Below are positions 10,396 to 20,779 of a DNA stretch of 64,000 bases, one piece after another. Both the position numbers and the translations under genes were made by a program. The notes under the pieces are model-generated. The model searched no databases and had not been told where the DNA came from. It saw only the letters and a program-made list of their open reading frames with translations. Every line of letters begins with the position of its first letter. Positions within the stretch are counted from its first letter, which is position 1. The DNA comes from Siphonodentalium dalli (taxonomy: Eukaryota > Mollusca > Scaphopoda > Gadilida > Siphonodentaliidae), in NCBI GenBank assembly GCA_032622095.1, contig CP136069.1, forward strand, positions 203,716,690 through 203,780,689, in the 5' to 3' direction.

Positions 10396-11559
10396 GTACC
10401 AGACAGCCGCTTCATATATAACTTTAGTACCAGACGGCCGCTTCATATATAACTTTAGTAACCATGGCAGCCGCTTCATATATAACTTTAGTAACCAGAC
10501 AGCCGCTTCATATATAACTTTAGTAACCAGACAGCCGCTTCATATATAACTTTAGTAACCAGACAGCCGCTTCATATATAACTTTAGTAACCAGACAGCC
10601 GCTTCATATATAACTTTAGTAACCAGACAGCCGCTTCATATATAACTTTAGTAACCAGACAGCCGCTTCATATATAACTTTAGTAACCAGACAGCCGCTT
10701 CATATATAACTTTAGTAACCATGGCAGCCGCTTCATATATAACTTTAGTAACCATGGCAGCCGCTTCATATATAACTTTAGTACCAGACAGCCGCTTCAT
10801 ATATAACTTTAGTAACCATGACAGCCGCTTCATATATAACTTTAGTACCAGACAGCCGCTTCATATATAACTTTAGTACCAGACAGCCGCTTCATATATA
10901 ACTTTAGTAACCATGACAGCCGCTTCATATATAACTTTAGTAACCATGACAGCCGCTTCATATATAACTTTAGTACCAGACAGCCGCTTCATATATAACT
11001 TTAGTACCAGACAGCCGCTTCATATATAACTTTAGTAACCATGACAGCCGCTTCATATATAACTTTAGTAACCATGACAGCCGCTTCATATATAACTTTA
11101 GTAACCATGACAGCCGCTTCATATATAACTTTAGTAACCATGGCAGCCGCTTCATATATAACTTTAGTAACCATGGCAGCCGCTTCATATATAACTTTAG
11201 TAACCATGGCAGCCGCTTCATATATAACTTTAGTAACCATGGCAGCCGCTTCATATATAACTTTAGTACCAGACAGCCGCTTCATATATAACTTTAGTAA
11301 CCATGACAGCCGCTTCATATATAACTTTAGTAACCATGACAGCCGCTTCATATATAACTTTAGTAACCATGACAGCCGCTTCATATATAACTTTAGTAAC
11401 CATGGCAGCCGCTTCATATATAACTTTAGTAACCATGGCAGCCGCTTCATATATAACTTTAGTAACCATGGCAGCCGCTTCATATATAACTTTAGTAACC
11501 ATGGCAGCCGCTTCATATATAACTTTAGTAACCATGGCAGCCGCTTCATATATAACTTT
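10396..11559. repeat. 31-33-bp minisatellite
   Basis: About 36 copies of a unit with invariant AGCCGCTTCATATATAACTT and a variable joint (AGTACCAGAC, AGTAACCAGAC, AGTAACCATGAC, AGTAACCATGGC). Units are therefore 31, 32 or 33 bp. Runs of 33-bp units keep long frames open on both strands (11-residue repeats such as MTAASYITLVT), but the 31/32-bp units break the frame repeatedly, so I treat these as non-coding. Confidence 0.92.
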
Positions 11560-11615
11560 TGCTCTGGAGATTTTCACGGAAATCTCAATTCAAAAATGGT
11601 CACTTGACCTCCTCC

Positions 11616-12015
11616 TTAACCCTTTACCCAACAGAAGGGCCCTGTGCCAATGCATTCTCTTATATATGTGAGTCGACCATAGGTCGCCTCGCATATATAA
11701 GAGAATGCATCGGCTTAACACATTAAAAATTATAAAATTGTTAAAGAGTGTAAGAAAAAATGGTAAAAAGTGTTAAAAAAAGATTTTTTTTAGACCAATG
11801 CATTCTCTTATATATGCGAGGCGACCTATGGTCGACTTGCATATATAAGAGAATGCATTGGCACAGGGCATAACTGTAACTATCACAATGTGGTCAATGA
11901 GCCGGTTCCAATGATATCCATATTTGTATGGTTCTATTGAGACAGACCGAAGATATTTTAGGCTGTTGAAGCTTTATTTGGCCGGTTTTGGCCGGTTTGT
12001 TGGGTAAAGGGTTAA
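11616..12015 (+). mobile_element. Family B TTAA element (copy 4), full length
   Basis: A 400-bp copy, TTAA-flanked, with both palindromic cassettes and spacer intact. It lies between the end of the preceding minisatellite and the amplified tail sequence of the receptor gene. Confidence 0.9.
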
Positions 12016-12345
12016 GACTGGCTGAGTGTTCTCTGTGTAATGCTAATGCAGTACTGTCACTGATAAGACAGACTATAGTGTTGCTTCCCCTGACTCATGA
12101 CACTCAGTACGATCGAACGTTCTCTGTGAGATGCTAATGCAGTATGGTCACTGAGACAGACTATAGAGTTGCTTCCCCTGGCTCAAGACACTCAGTACGA
12201 ACGTTCTGTGTGATATGCCAATAATGCAGTAGTTAATTTCACTGATAGGCAGACAGACTATAGAGTTGCTTCCCCTGGCTCGTGACACTCAGTGTTCTCT
12301 GTGAGATGCCAATGCAGTACTTTCACTGATAGACAGACTAGAGTC
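12016..12345 (-). repeat. About 91-bp tandem repeat overlapping the receptor 3' end
   Basis: Nearly four copies of a unit with landmarks CAGGGGAAGCRACTCTA, TAGTCTGTC, CAGTGA and TGCATTRGCAT on the minus strand. The unit nearest the gene (about 12289-12345) encodes the last residues of the receptor and its stop codon; three more copies follow in the 3' flank. The downstream copies carry small insertions and deletions and do not continue the reading frame. Confidence 0.8.
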
Positions 12346-13257
12346 GCTTCCCCTGAGCTGTTCACACACGTGGCACGGACATTCTCGTCTAAACAGAATC
12401 AGTCTCAGACTCTTCCTGAATGGAACAATTAAGGATAAGAAGACGAAGAACTTGTAAAATGAGTTCCCGATAGCGAACCACAGGAAATAGAAATTAAGTT
12501 TGCTCACAGTCTGTTGATTAAGATCCATCACCAAATCGAAAACCTGCAAGCAGCACCACGGAAACCATGCGAAAACGTAAACAATAGAAAGCACAAAACA
12601 GATATGGTAATTCCAAGGTCGACTAGCGTGTTCGACAAGGATTTTATCATAAACTTGTCTTTTTTCATGAAAGGATCCCGTAAATAGGTACATACCAGTG
12701 ACGACGAGGGCGAATGACGGAGGGACGATCATAAGAGAACCGGCCGTGACGAAGTACGCTTTCTGGAATTGGGCTTCAATCAAACATAGGAACACACTAC
12801 TGGTATACTTTGATCCATCTTCAAGAGCGAAAAGTGGTGGTCCGCAGAAACCGATCGCGATAATCCACGCAAAGCCGATCCAACATATAGATCTTTGTGT
12901 CGACATCATTATATTGTATCGCTGTGGTTTACGAATCGCGACATAATGATCGACATTTAACCATGTCAACGAATAGAATCCTGCAATCCATAAGATGGTT
13001 ATGGTATATGCTTGCCAGTGACAGAACTTCGCGCTTGAGTAAACCCAATGATCGTATAATGAAGTGAATATCGCGAATGGTGCTATAAATAATCCCAGAC
13101 AGAGATCAGCGATTATCAGCGAGAGCAGGTATATACGATTGAAATCCTTGAAGCAGTCCGTCCAACACGCGACCAGTAGGATGAGGATGTTTGTCGTGAT
13201 AATCATTAAAGTTATTGTGATGACCAGGAAGGTCTCGAATGTGAAGCTCGCAGACAT
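12289..13257 (-). CDS. Class A (rhodopsin-like) G-protein-coupled receptor, orphan
   Basis: A 322-residue receptor in one uninterrupted exon with seven hydrophobic segments (about 5-31, 41-64, 78-106, 121-143, 167-192, 217-243, 255-280). Class A landmarks: N23 in TM1, the LxxxAD motif with D51 in TM2, C79 at the start of TM3 with C158 in the second extracellular loop as the likely disulfide, W131 in TM4, a PP pair at 179-180 in TM5, and AWFP (230-233) in TM6. Two motifs are altered: the DRY box is DHY (103-105), and the TM7 NPxxY is N265-S-F-Y-K. A Cys cluster (293-298) may be palmitoylated, and the tail is Ser-rich. The start has A at -3. NS in TM7 and the general layout recall the GPR21/GPR52 group, from memory only; ligand unknown. 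The third cytoplasmic loop is short (about 193-216). An acceptor-like CCTAAAACAG just upstream could mean a 5' untranslated exon. Confidence 0.88.
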   Translation of the reverse strand: MSASFTFETFLVITITLMIITTNILILLVACWTDCFKDFNRIYLLSLIIADLCLGLFIAPFAIFTSLYDHWVYSSAKFCHWQAYTITILWIAGFYSLTWLNVDHYVAIRKPQRYNIMMSTQRSICWIGFAWIIAIGFCGPPLFALEDGSKYTSSVFLCLIEAQFQKAYFVTAGSLMIVPPSFALVVTGMYLFTGSFHEKRQVYDKILVEHASRPWNYHICFVLSIVYVFAWFPWCCLQVFDLVMDLNQQTVSKLNFYFLWFAIGNSFYKFFVFLSLIVPFRKSLRLILFRRECPCHVCEQLRGSDSSLSISESTALASHREH

Positions 13258-13702
13258 TGTGATCAGTAACTGTTTTAGGTTACACTAAAGTCACTTGATT
13301 TACTATGACATCCTCTTGCCCCTCTCTTGATGATTACTGTATTAAGTCAGTTGGTCCTCTCTTGCCCCTCTCTTGGTCCTCTCTGATGGTCACTGTACAT
13401 GTGCTACCTCATGCTGGAAACAGAAACAGTTTATATGAATTCAGTGTCCATATGAGGGACAGTGCTAGTGTCATCAAAAGTAACAACACTCATTACACTC
13501 TGTAATCGCTTGAATATGGTCGGTTTCACATCACGTTCTTGGTAGTTATATGTCCCATTCTCTGTATGCATTTTTTCAATGCTGCCTAATTTCAACACAA
13601 AATGGAGCGCATTTAAATGTTAATTATTATTATCAAGTTGGCCAGAATATATTAAGTCATATCGTTATCGATGGAAATTGCATGTAGATGGCGTGTTGTT
13701 AT
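13258..13702 (-). promoter_or_regulatory. Receptor upstream region
   Basis: This is the 5' flank of the receptor gene. No TATA box or initiator is convincing. The phrase CTCTTGCCCCTCTCTTG is repeated near 13310 and 13360. An ATAATAATAAT tract at about 13700 belongs to the tail of the neighbouring SINE. Confidence 0.3.
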
Positions 13703-14115
13703 AATAATAATAATAATAATGACCAGTTTTATATAGCGATTAATCAATTACTTGCTCTAACACGCTTGGTACAATATTACCCCAGTCATTTGTACAAGCC
13801 AACCAATGAACCGGCTGCAGGCGCTGCTCTAGTTTGATCAGAACAAGCTCTGATACTCATCAGTATGACAAGCTGACTGGTACTCTTTTAACACATGAGT
13901 GATGCGAAGCCAACACAATACGAGCGACCTTGCTCAAGGGTCACAACTTGGCGCGAGTTTTGAAACAGCGATCAATCCGACAATTGCACGTCGCTCAAAG
14001 CGGCCAAGACACTGCTATGTGGAGACTCAATGACCGGCGACGCGCTGCGAACCCATATCGGTGTGTTTACAGCGAATACAAGTCCGACACGCTAACCACT
14101 GGACCACGGAGCTCC
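13703..14115 (-). mobile_element. tRNA-derived SINE
   Basis: Read on the minus strand the element begins GGAGCTCCGTGGTCCAGTGG. A perfect RNA polymerase III box A (TGGTCCAGTGG, 14096-14106) and a near-match to box B (GGTTCGCAGCG, 14043-14053) are 53 bp apart. About 270 bp of body follows, then AATCGCTATATAAAACTGG and an (ATT)n tail. Length, split promoter and simple-repeat tail fit a tRNA-derived SINE; the body and 3' end recall widespread metazoan SINE superfamilies (inference). Target duplication is unclear, at best ATAAC. Confidence 0.7.
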
Positions 14116-14139
14116 ACGTTATGAGAAAACTCGGATCAA

Positions 14140-15240
14140 TAAAACCCGTTGTCTGCACATCCCAACTTATATTCAGTTATCTATATAAAACCCGTCGTCT
14201 GTATGTCCCAACTTATATTCATTTATCTATATAAAATCCGTCGTCTGTACGTCCCAACTTAGATTCATTTATCTATTAAAACCCGTCGTCTGCACGTCCC
14301 AACTTATATTCATTTATCTATATAAAACCCGTTGTCTGTACATCCCAACTTATATTCATTTATCTATATAAAACCCGTCGTCTGTACGTCCCAACTTATA
14401 TTCATTTATCTATATAAAACCCATCATCTGCACGTCCCAACTTATATTCATTTATCTATATAAAATCCATCGTCTGAACCTTCCAACTTATATTCATTAT
14501 CTATATAAAACCCGTTGTCTGTACGTCCCAACTTATATTCATTTATCTATATAAAACCCATCATCTGCACGTCCCAACTTATATTCATTTATCTATATAA
14601 AACCCTTCATCTGCACGTCCAAACTTATATTCATTTATCTATATAAAACCCTTCGTCTGTAGTCTGTACGTCCCAACTTATATTCAGTTATTTATATAAA
14701 ACCTGTCTTCTGTATGTCCCAACTTATATTCATTTATCTATATAAAACCCATCATCTGCACGTCCCAACTTATATTCATTTATCTATATAAAACCCTTCG
14801 TCTGTAGTCTGTATGTCCCAACTTATATTCAGTTATTTATATAAAACCTGTCTTCTGTATGTCCCAACTTATATTCATTTATCTATATAAACCTGTCGTC
14901 TGCACGTCCCAACCTATATTCATTTATCTATATAAAACCCGTTGTCTGTACATCCCAACTTATATTCATTTATCTATAAAAAACCCGTCTATCTATACAA
15001 AACCTGTCGTCTGTACGTCCCAACTTATATTAATTTATCTATATAAAACCCGTTGCCTGTACATCCCAACTTATATTAATTTATCTATAAAAAACCCATC
15101 GTCTGTACGTCCCAACTTATATTCAGTTATCTATATAAAACCCGTCGTCTGTACATCCCAACTTATATTCAGTTATCTATATAAAACCCAAGTCTGCACA
15201 TCCCAACTTATATTCATTTATCTATATAAAACCAGTCGTC
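14140..15240. repeat. 46-bp minisatellite
   Basis: About 24 copies of a 46-bp unit containing TCTATATAAAACCCGTCGTC and CCCAACTTATATTCATTTA. Copies differ by point changes and 1-9-bp indels; several have an extra TGTAGTC. It begins 25 bp beyond the SINE 5' end. Confidence 0.92.
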
Positions 15241-15652
15241 TGTGTGTGTCTGTAAATCGGTCATGCTTTTCGCGAAAAGAAAAGAAAGCCCGAGATCGAA
15301 CATGGTCCGCAAAGGCTCAAGACTAGACACTACTTCTTATGACTTGCTTTGTTATTGTATAGACAAAACTTCCATGTGTTCTATAAACAAACCATTGTTG
15401 GAAATGGTGCTAAATAAATTTATCAGTTCAGGTTGAATGTGAATATAAGTTATGAATGTTGATTTTGTTGTGGAAATGCATGGGGTGTAGAGTCAAGACT
15501 CTGACACTCAATCATCATTGGAAATGGGTGCTAAATTGTCTTTTAATTTGCGTCAGTGTGAATATATGTAACTAGCTGAAACATTCTACCTTCGGGAGCC
15601 TTTATTCACCATTGTAGTCCCTGTGTGCGCTTCACGCACATTTGGATCTAAA
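15241..15652. other. No gene seen
   Basis: Unique-looking flank of the preceding array. A phrase with GGAAATGG and TGCTAAATNNNTTT occurs at about 15399 and 15524, suggesting a diverged short duplication. Confidence 0.35.
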
Positions 15653-16107
15653 TACTCTTGGGCTCCAAATAAACATGCATGCACGTTTATTATTTTCTTG
15701 GGAAATTCCCCCCCCTGCACAGTGATTATTTTGGGTCTGCACGTTTATTAATTTTGAGGCTATGAAAATTTAAATCAGCAAACTCAAGATTTCTATATGA
15801 TTCTGATATCATAATGATGAGCTTATAACTTTACATATTCAAGTATATATTCACAAAATTTATATGTGAACATATAAATAATGAATAAAACACCACATGA
15901 CACATGTATACTATGTTGATTACAACACTTGACCTACTATAAAAATAATTTGTTTAACCTGTGAGAGATGATGTTTTGCTCAGATTTCCCCCTGTACTAT
16001 AATTTGGGCCTGCACTTTTATTAACTTTCAATGGAATTTCCCCCCTGCACTTTTATTAACTTTCAATGGAATTTCCCCCCTGCACTTTTATTCGGAGCCC
16101 GAGAGTA
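15653..16107. mobile_element. TA-flanked inverted-repeat element
   Basis: Ends CTCTTGGGCTCCAAATAAA and TTTATTCGGAGCCCGAGAG are inverted, each next to TA, and the similarity continues inward for about 60 bp (GGGAAATTCCCCCC, TGCAC). Near the right end a 34-bp unit (CCTGCACTTTTATTAACTTT) is tandemly tripled at 16005-16093. Probably a Tc1/mariner-type MITE; only one copy is visible. Confidence 0.6.
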
Positions 16108-16210
16108 ATCACAAAGGTTCATATTTGACTTATTTGATTCTGAAATAAGCCACGCCCATGATGGACTTATAACCTTTATTATGTTGGATGGTGCGGGCCA
16201 CAGTGAAAAC

Positions 16211-16377
16211 ACATATATAGAGGATCTCACATGAGTTTCTATTTTATACAGAATTTATCAACCGAGTTCACTAAATTCGATTTGAGCCGAGGTTTACCGA
16301 GGCTCAAATAGAATTTAGAGGACGAGGTTGATAAATTACGTATAAAATAGGACGAGTGTGAGATACCTTTTATCACA
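16211..16377. repeat. Long imperfect hairpin
   Basis: Arms of about 72 bp with shared blocks TATTTTATAC, AATTTATCAAC, CTAAATT and TTTGAGCC pair around CCGAGGTTTACCGAGG. No target duplication was found, so it could be a foldback transposon or a local palindrome. Confidence 0.65.
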
Positions 16378-16689
16378 TGATCAAATAAACCCGAAGCAAC
16401 GCGAAATATTCATCGAAAACAACAATCATAAACTACAGCGATCGCAAGTTATTTGAAGAACGCTGTGACGTCATCGCACGCGCTGATATTAAACGTGTCT
16501 ATTACCGATAATTATGAAACTGCTTTTATGGCCAAATTAAGTGATATATAAAGATATATACATCTTGTCTGCAAATATGTTCATATTAAACCTAAATATT
16601 CAGATTTATTTTATTCTGAAATAGGCCCATAGTGAGCTTATTTTAAATTGTGTGTTGTATTATTTATTTAATTAAATTTTGTTAAATCG

Positions 16690-16843
16690 AAATCTTGAAA
16701 AACTAACGCCGTTATAACTTCCGCCAGGGTACCCCGGGTTACCACACCAAATTTGGTTGAAATCGGACCAGCTGTCTGGGAGATAAATGCACACAGACTG
16801 ATGGACGGACAGACAGATCCTACTCTTTTATATATAAAGTTGA
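16690..16843 (-). mobile_element. Possible Helitron 5' end
   Basis: On the minus strand, TCAACTTTATATATAAAAGA is followed by a GTCTGTCCGTCC tract and the phrase ACCAAATTTGGTG. This resembles the 5' part of the Helitrons at 29467 and 58979. No matching CTAG end with hairpin was located, and the base before TC is T, not the usual A, so this stays tentative. Confidence 0.3.
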
Positions 16844-17158
16844 ATGTTGTCTTTGTTAATGAGTGGAATCGACGGAAACAGACACAGTATGATGTTCAGC
16901 AGATTCAGAACTTGGTTAGAAAAGCCACATAATCGCGAACCGACCAGGACTAATACAGTTACAATACTGTTGGTGCTAAATATTCTCTTTTAATATTTCA
17001 GTTGAGTGTATTAAATCTGATATATATATAAATGTTTAAAAGATCAAAATGAGCACAAAGTGTAAATAGGCCGCAGTGCAGAGGCCTACGAACCCTACAC
17101 TGTTCAAGATCATAATGTGCACAAAGCACACAAAGGGACCACAGGCCTCATCCGCTGA
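16844..17158. other. No gene seen
   Basis: Unique-looking sequence with a small duplication (AGATCAAAATGAGCACAAAG / AAGATCATAATGTGCACAAA, near 17041 and 17106). Confidence 0.35.
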
Positions 17159-17396
17159 TTAACCCTTTACCCAACAGAAGGGCCCTGTGCCAATGCATTC
17201 TCTTATATATGCGAGTCGACCATAGGTCGCCTCGCATATATAAGAGAATGCATTGGCTTAACACATTAAAAATTAAAATTGTGGTCAAGGAGCCGGTTCC
17301 AATGATATCCATATTTGTATGGTTCTATTGAGACAGACCGAAGATATTTTAGGCTGTTGAAGCTTTATTTGGCCGGTTTGTTGGGTAAAGGGTTAA
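17159..17396 (+). mobile_element. Family B TTAA element (copy 5), internally deleted
   Basis: TTAA-flanked 238-bp copy. It keeps cassette 1 but jumps from the spacer (ACACATTAAAAATTAAAATT) directly to GTGGTCAAGGAGCCGG, so cassette 2 and the CATAACTGTAAC block are lost. The ends remain intact. Confidence 0.9.
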
Positions 17397-17564
17397 AGGC
17401 ATGATAAGTGGAGCCTGTTTCAGTTAGTATATACATGTAGTAATAAAGTATTAAGTTGATTTTGTTGCGTTCCATATGTGCATGCCTATATGTGGGGTGG
17501 TGGGGGGTGGGGGGGGGTAAAAAAATATAGTTTTTAGTGATATATATAATGTTCCCACGCTTTG
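17397..17564. other. Short unique flank with poly-G tract
   Basis: Separates the preceding element from the 35-bp array; contains a GGTGGTGGGGGGTGGGGGGG run near 17497-17517. Confidence 0.4.
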
Positions 17565-18842
17565 ACCAAAATAAAGAGAAGCATGACCATTCCATTTATA
17601 ATATAAATAAAGAGAAGCATGACCATTCCATTTATAATATAAATAAAGAGAAGCATGACCATTCCATTTATAATAAAGAGAAGCATGACCATTCCATTTA
17701 TAATATAAATAAAGAGAAGCATGACCATTCCATTTCTAATATAAATAAAGAGAAGCATGACCATTCCATTTATAATATAAATAAAGAGAAGCATGACCAT
17801 TCCATTTATAATATAATAAAGAGAAGCATGACCATTCCATTTATAATATAAATAAAGAGAAGCATGACCATTCCATTTATAATATAAATAAAGAGAAGCA
17901 TGACCATTCCATTTATAATATAAATAAAGAGAAGCATGACCATTCCATTTATAATATAAATAAAGAGAAGCATGACCATTTCATTTCTAATATAATAAAG
18001 AGAAGCATGACCATTCCATTTCTAATATAAATAAAGAGAAGCATGACCATTCCATTTATAATATAATAAAGAGAAGCATGACCATTCCATTTATAATATA
18101 ATAAAGAGAAGCATGACCATTCCATTTATAATATAATAAAGAGAAGCATGACCATTCCATTTATAATATAAATAAAGAGAAGCATGACCATTCCATTTAT
18201 AATATAATAAAGAGAAGCATGACCATTCCATTTATAATATAAATAAAGAGAAGCATGACCATTCCATTTATAATATAAATAAAGAGAAGCATGACCATTC
18301 CATTTATAATATAAATAAAGAGAAGCATGACCATTCCATTTATAATATAAATAAAGAGAAGCATGACCATTCCATTTATAATATAATAAAGAGAAGCATG
18401 ACCATTCCATTTATAATATAAATAAAGAGAAGCATGACCATTCCATTTATAATATAAATAAAGAGAAGCATGACCATTCCATTTATAATATAAATAAAGA
18501 GAAGCATGACCATTCCATTTATAATATAAATAAAGAGAAGCATGACCATTCCATTTCTAATATAATAAAGAGAAGCATGACCATTCCATTTATAATAAAG
18601 AGAAGCATGACCATTCCATTTCTAATATAATAAAGAGAAGCATGACCATTCCATTTCTAATATAAATAAAGAGAAGCATGACCATTCCATTTCTAATATA
18701 ATAAAGAGAAGCATGACCATTCCATTTCTAATATAATAAAGAGAAGCATGACCATTCCATTTCTAATATAATAAAGAGAAGCATGACCATTCCATTTCTA
18801 ATATAATAAAGAGAAGCATGACCATTTCATTTCTAATATAAA
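17565..18842. repeat. 34-36-bp minisatellite
   Basis: About 36 copies of a unit containing AAAGAGAAGCATGACCATTC and CATTTATAATATAAAT. Length variants differ by one A (AATATAAATAAAG / AATATAATAAAG) or by loss of ATATAA. CATTTCTAATAT variants concentrate at the distal end (after about 18545), showing local homogenisation. Confidence 0.92.
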
Positions 18843-18907
18843 TTGTTCATGACCATGGACACCAGAAAGTAACAAAGAACATTTATATACCCGTCATTAA
18901 TTACGGC

Positions 18908-19195
18908 CAAGTCTGCAAATAGGGTGCCTGTCATTTGCTAAATAAGGTCTCCAGAGGGTGAATTTAGTTATGCTTTCCTGCACAGAGGGCTAGCATCACC
19001 AAATTCACCCTCTGGGGACCTCATTCTGATTAGGCCTCAACTGCAATTGGAGACCGAGGATCAGATTGAATTTCACTAGTTGAAGTTGGTGATGCAGAAC
19101 GAGGTCCTCCGAGGGTGAATTTGGTGATAGTATCACTAAATTCACCCTCTGGGGACCTCATTCTGAAAATGACACACATGCCATTTGCAGGCTTG
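18908..19195. mobile_element. Family A element (copy 5)
   Basis: 288-bp copy. Flanks ATTACGGC (18900-18907) and TTTACGGC (19196-19203) match at 7 of 8 positions. The second arm has a shortened centre (GGTGATAGTATCACTAAATT). Confidence 0.85.
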
Positions 19196-19385
19196 TTTAC
19201 GGCAATTCCCTAGTATACATATATAACATTACAAATAAATCATTCAATTTATCTCAGTTTGAAGCAAAGTCAATAATCTACATAACGGAGAAGTTCTAAC
19301 GTAATTGTCATGTCAGATGCAAATATCAATACTATGAAGTATGAAATATAGGCGCGATCAAGTTTGGTCATAACTAAGACTTTGA

Positions 19386-19744
19386 TTTGATATTTTTGGG
19401 TTGAATTTGTTTTGGGTATGCTTAAGCATTCTATAGCGAATTAAAAAACAAACTGGATAAAACCTTTGGGGCATGTTATAACTCAAAACTATCACCAAGT
19501 ATTCATAGTAATAATTTTGATGCCCATGAAAAACGTAAGATTACCTGGCACTAAACCTACAATATAAGCCTGTTAAAGAATATAAGAAAAAATTATTAAA
19601 ATTGTAAAAAATTGTAAAAAGTAATAACAAATGATGAAAAATTGTTAGGCCAATGCCTATGGTCGACTCGCATATATAAGAGAATGCATTGGCACAGTGT
19701 ATATGGGTTGATACAAAAATTGGACTTGGCACTGAAAGGGTTAA
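19386..19744 (-). mobile_element. Family C TTAA element (copy 1), one end lost
   Basis: Right end GGCACTGAAAGGGTTAA is intact and follows GGTTGATACAAAAATTGGAC and a reduced cassette. The left part keeps the GGGTATGCTTAAGCAT and AACTCAAAACTATCACCAAG blocks seen at 40848 and 60194, but not the terminal CAGTGCCAGG. Confidence 0.7.
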
Positions 19745-19773
19745 AGCAGCACATCTCTTTATATTATTTAAAT

Positions 19774-19855
19774 TTAACACGTTCACTGCCGACGCCCATT
19801 CAACTACATGCAAAAAGGACGAGATTATTCGTAGTTTAAGCAGTGAACATGTTAA
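19774..19855. mobile_element. Very short TTAA element
   Basis: An 82-bp sequence bounded by TTAA with inverted ends CACGTTCACTGC and GCAGTGAACATG. It lies 29 bp from the preceding element. Small size and exact ends suggest an extreme internal deletion derivative. Confidence 0.55.
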
Positions 19856-20193
19856 CTATCTTTAATCTGTCATGCATCATATAAAAAATTCCTTAACAAA
19901 AGTCAACAGTCATGAGAAGATACAACCTTTCCACATGTGCATGTAAGGGTCCCAGGGAGGAAATCAATTAAATATGAATGTTTTAGACTGGTCTCCCTCC
20001 CCTTCCCTTTAGCACCTGAATCCTGGGATGGTACTCAGAATGTTCTAGACCAGTCCCCTGGGACCTGATAGCAAAATTAATTAGTCAAGTTTAATTAATA
20101 ATTTACTTGGCTACTTTTCCACCACATTACTTATGTTATCAGGTGCTATGAAGAAAATTAAAGGTTAAAGGGGGACTGTACACTAAATCCTGT
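19856..20193. other. No gene seen
   Basis: Contains a loose inverted pair (GGGTCCCAGGG...TAGACTGGTC near 19949-20008 and CTAGACCAGTCCCCTGGGAC near 20045-20068). No coding signal. Confidence 0.4.
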
Positions 20194-20636
20194 CAAGCCT
20201 GAGTTTAGTGTGTCTGTCATTTGCAGAATGAAGTCCCCAGAGGGTGAATTTAGTGACGCTATCCTGCAAAGTGGACTAGCATCACCAAATTCACACTCTG
20301 GGGACATTCTGCATGGCCTCATATGCTATGACTGCTCAGATTGAAGTTCCAAAATGGTGAATATTGTGATGTACATCCATTGGGAACCTCGTTTATGCAA
20401 TGTGTAGTCTGCCATTTTGGGGATATAGAGAAACTAAACTAAAAAAGAAATAGAAACTATGTGAGGAAGTTTCTATAGAAATTGGATAATAAAGAAACTA
20501 TCCAGAGAAGATGAGGCCTAAGCAGAATGAGGTCCCCAGAGGGTGAATTTAGTGATGCTAGCCCGCTATAGCATCACTAAATTCACCCTCTGGGGACCTC
20601 ATTCTGCAAATGACAGGCACACTAAACTCAGGCTTG
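20194..20636. mobile_element. Family A element (copy 6), TTTAGTG subfamily
   Basis: Ends CAAGCCTGAGTTTAGTGTG and CACACTAAACTCAGGCTTG, 443 bp, with a core starting ATGGCCTCATATGC. No 8-bp duplication is visible, so the flanks have diverged or one side is rearranged. Confidence 0.8.
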
Positions 20637-20779
20637 TTCACGCTGTACAAAGAATTACCCCGATGTCCTGTGTGATTAAAACCCTTACTGCCTTAAAGGT
20701 GTCCTCACAGGTTGTCTCACTAACCAACTGAGCTTGTGCTCCCATTTGAACATGTGCAGGTAAAACAATATGGATATCT

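Noticed and set aside
10970-11671. Overlapping repeat-encoded proteins on both strands
   Set aside because: They arise from 33-bp units without stop codons, and neighbouring 31/32-bp units break the frame.
14043-14115. Functional tRNA gene
   Set aside because: Box A and a near box B are present, but box B is altered, spacing is long, the acceptor stem does not close and a SINE body follows.
13930-14124. Small protein at the SINE
   Set aside because: The frame lies inside the tRNA-like head and body of the SINE on the opposite strand.
16690-16843. Full Helitron on the minus strand
   Set aside because: Only a 5'-like segment is visible; no CTRR end with hairpin was found and the flanking base does not fit, so only a tentative feature was kept.
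10396-18842. CRISPR-like arrays
   Set aside because: Units are contiguous without unique spacers and the context is a eukaryotic genome.
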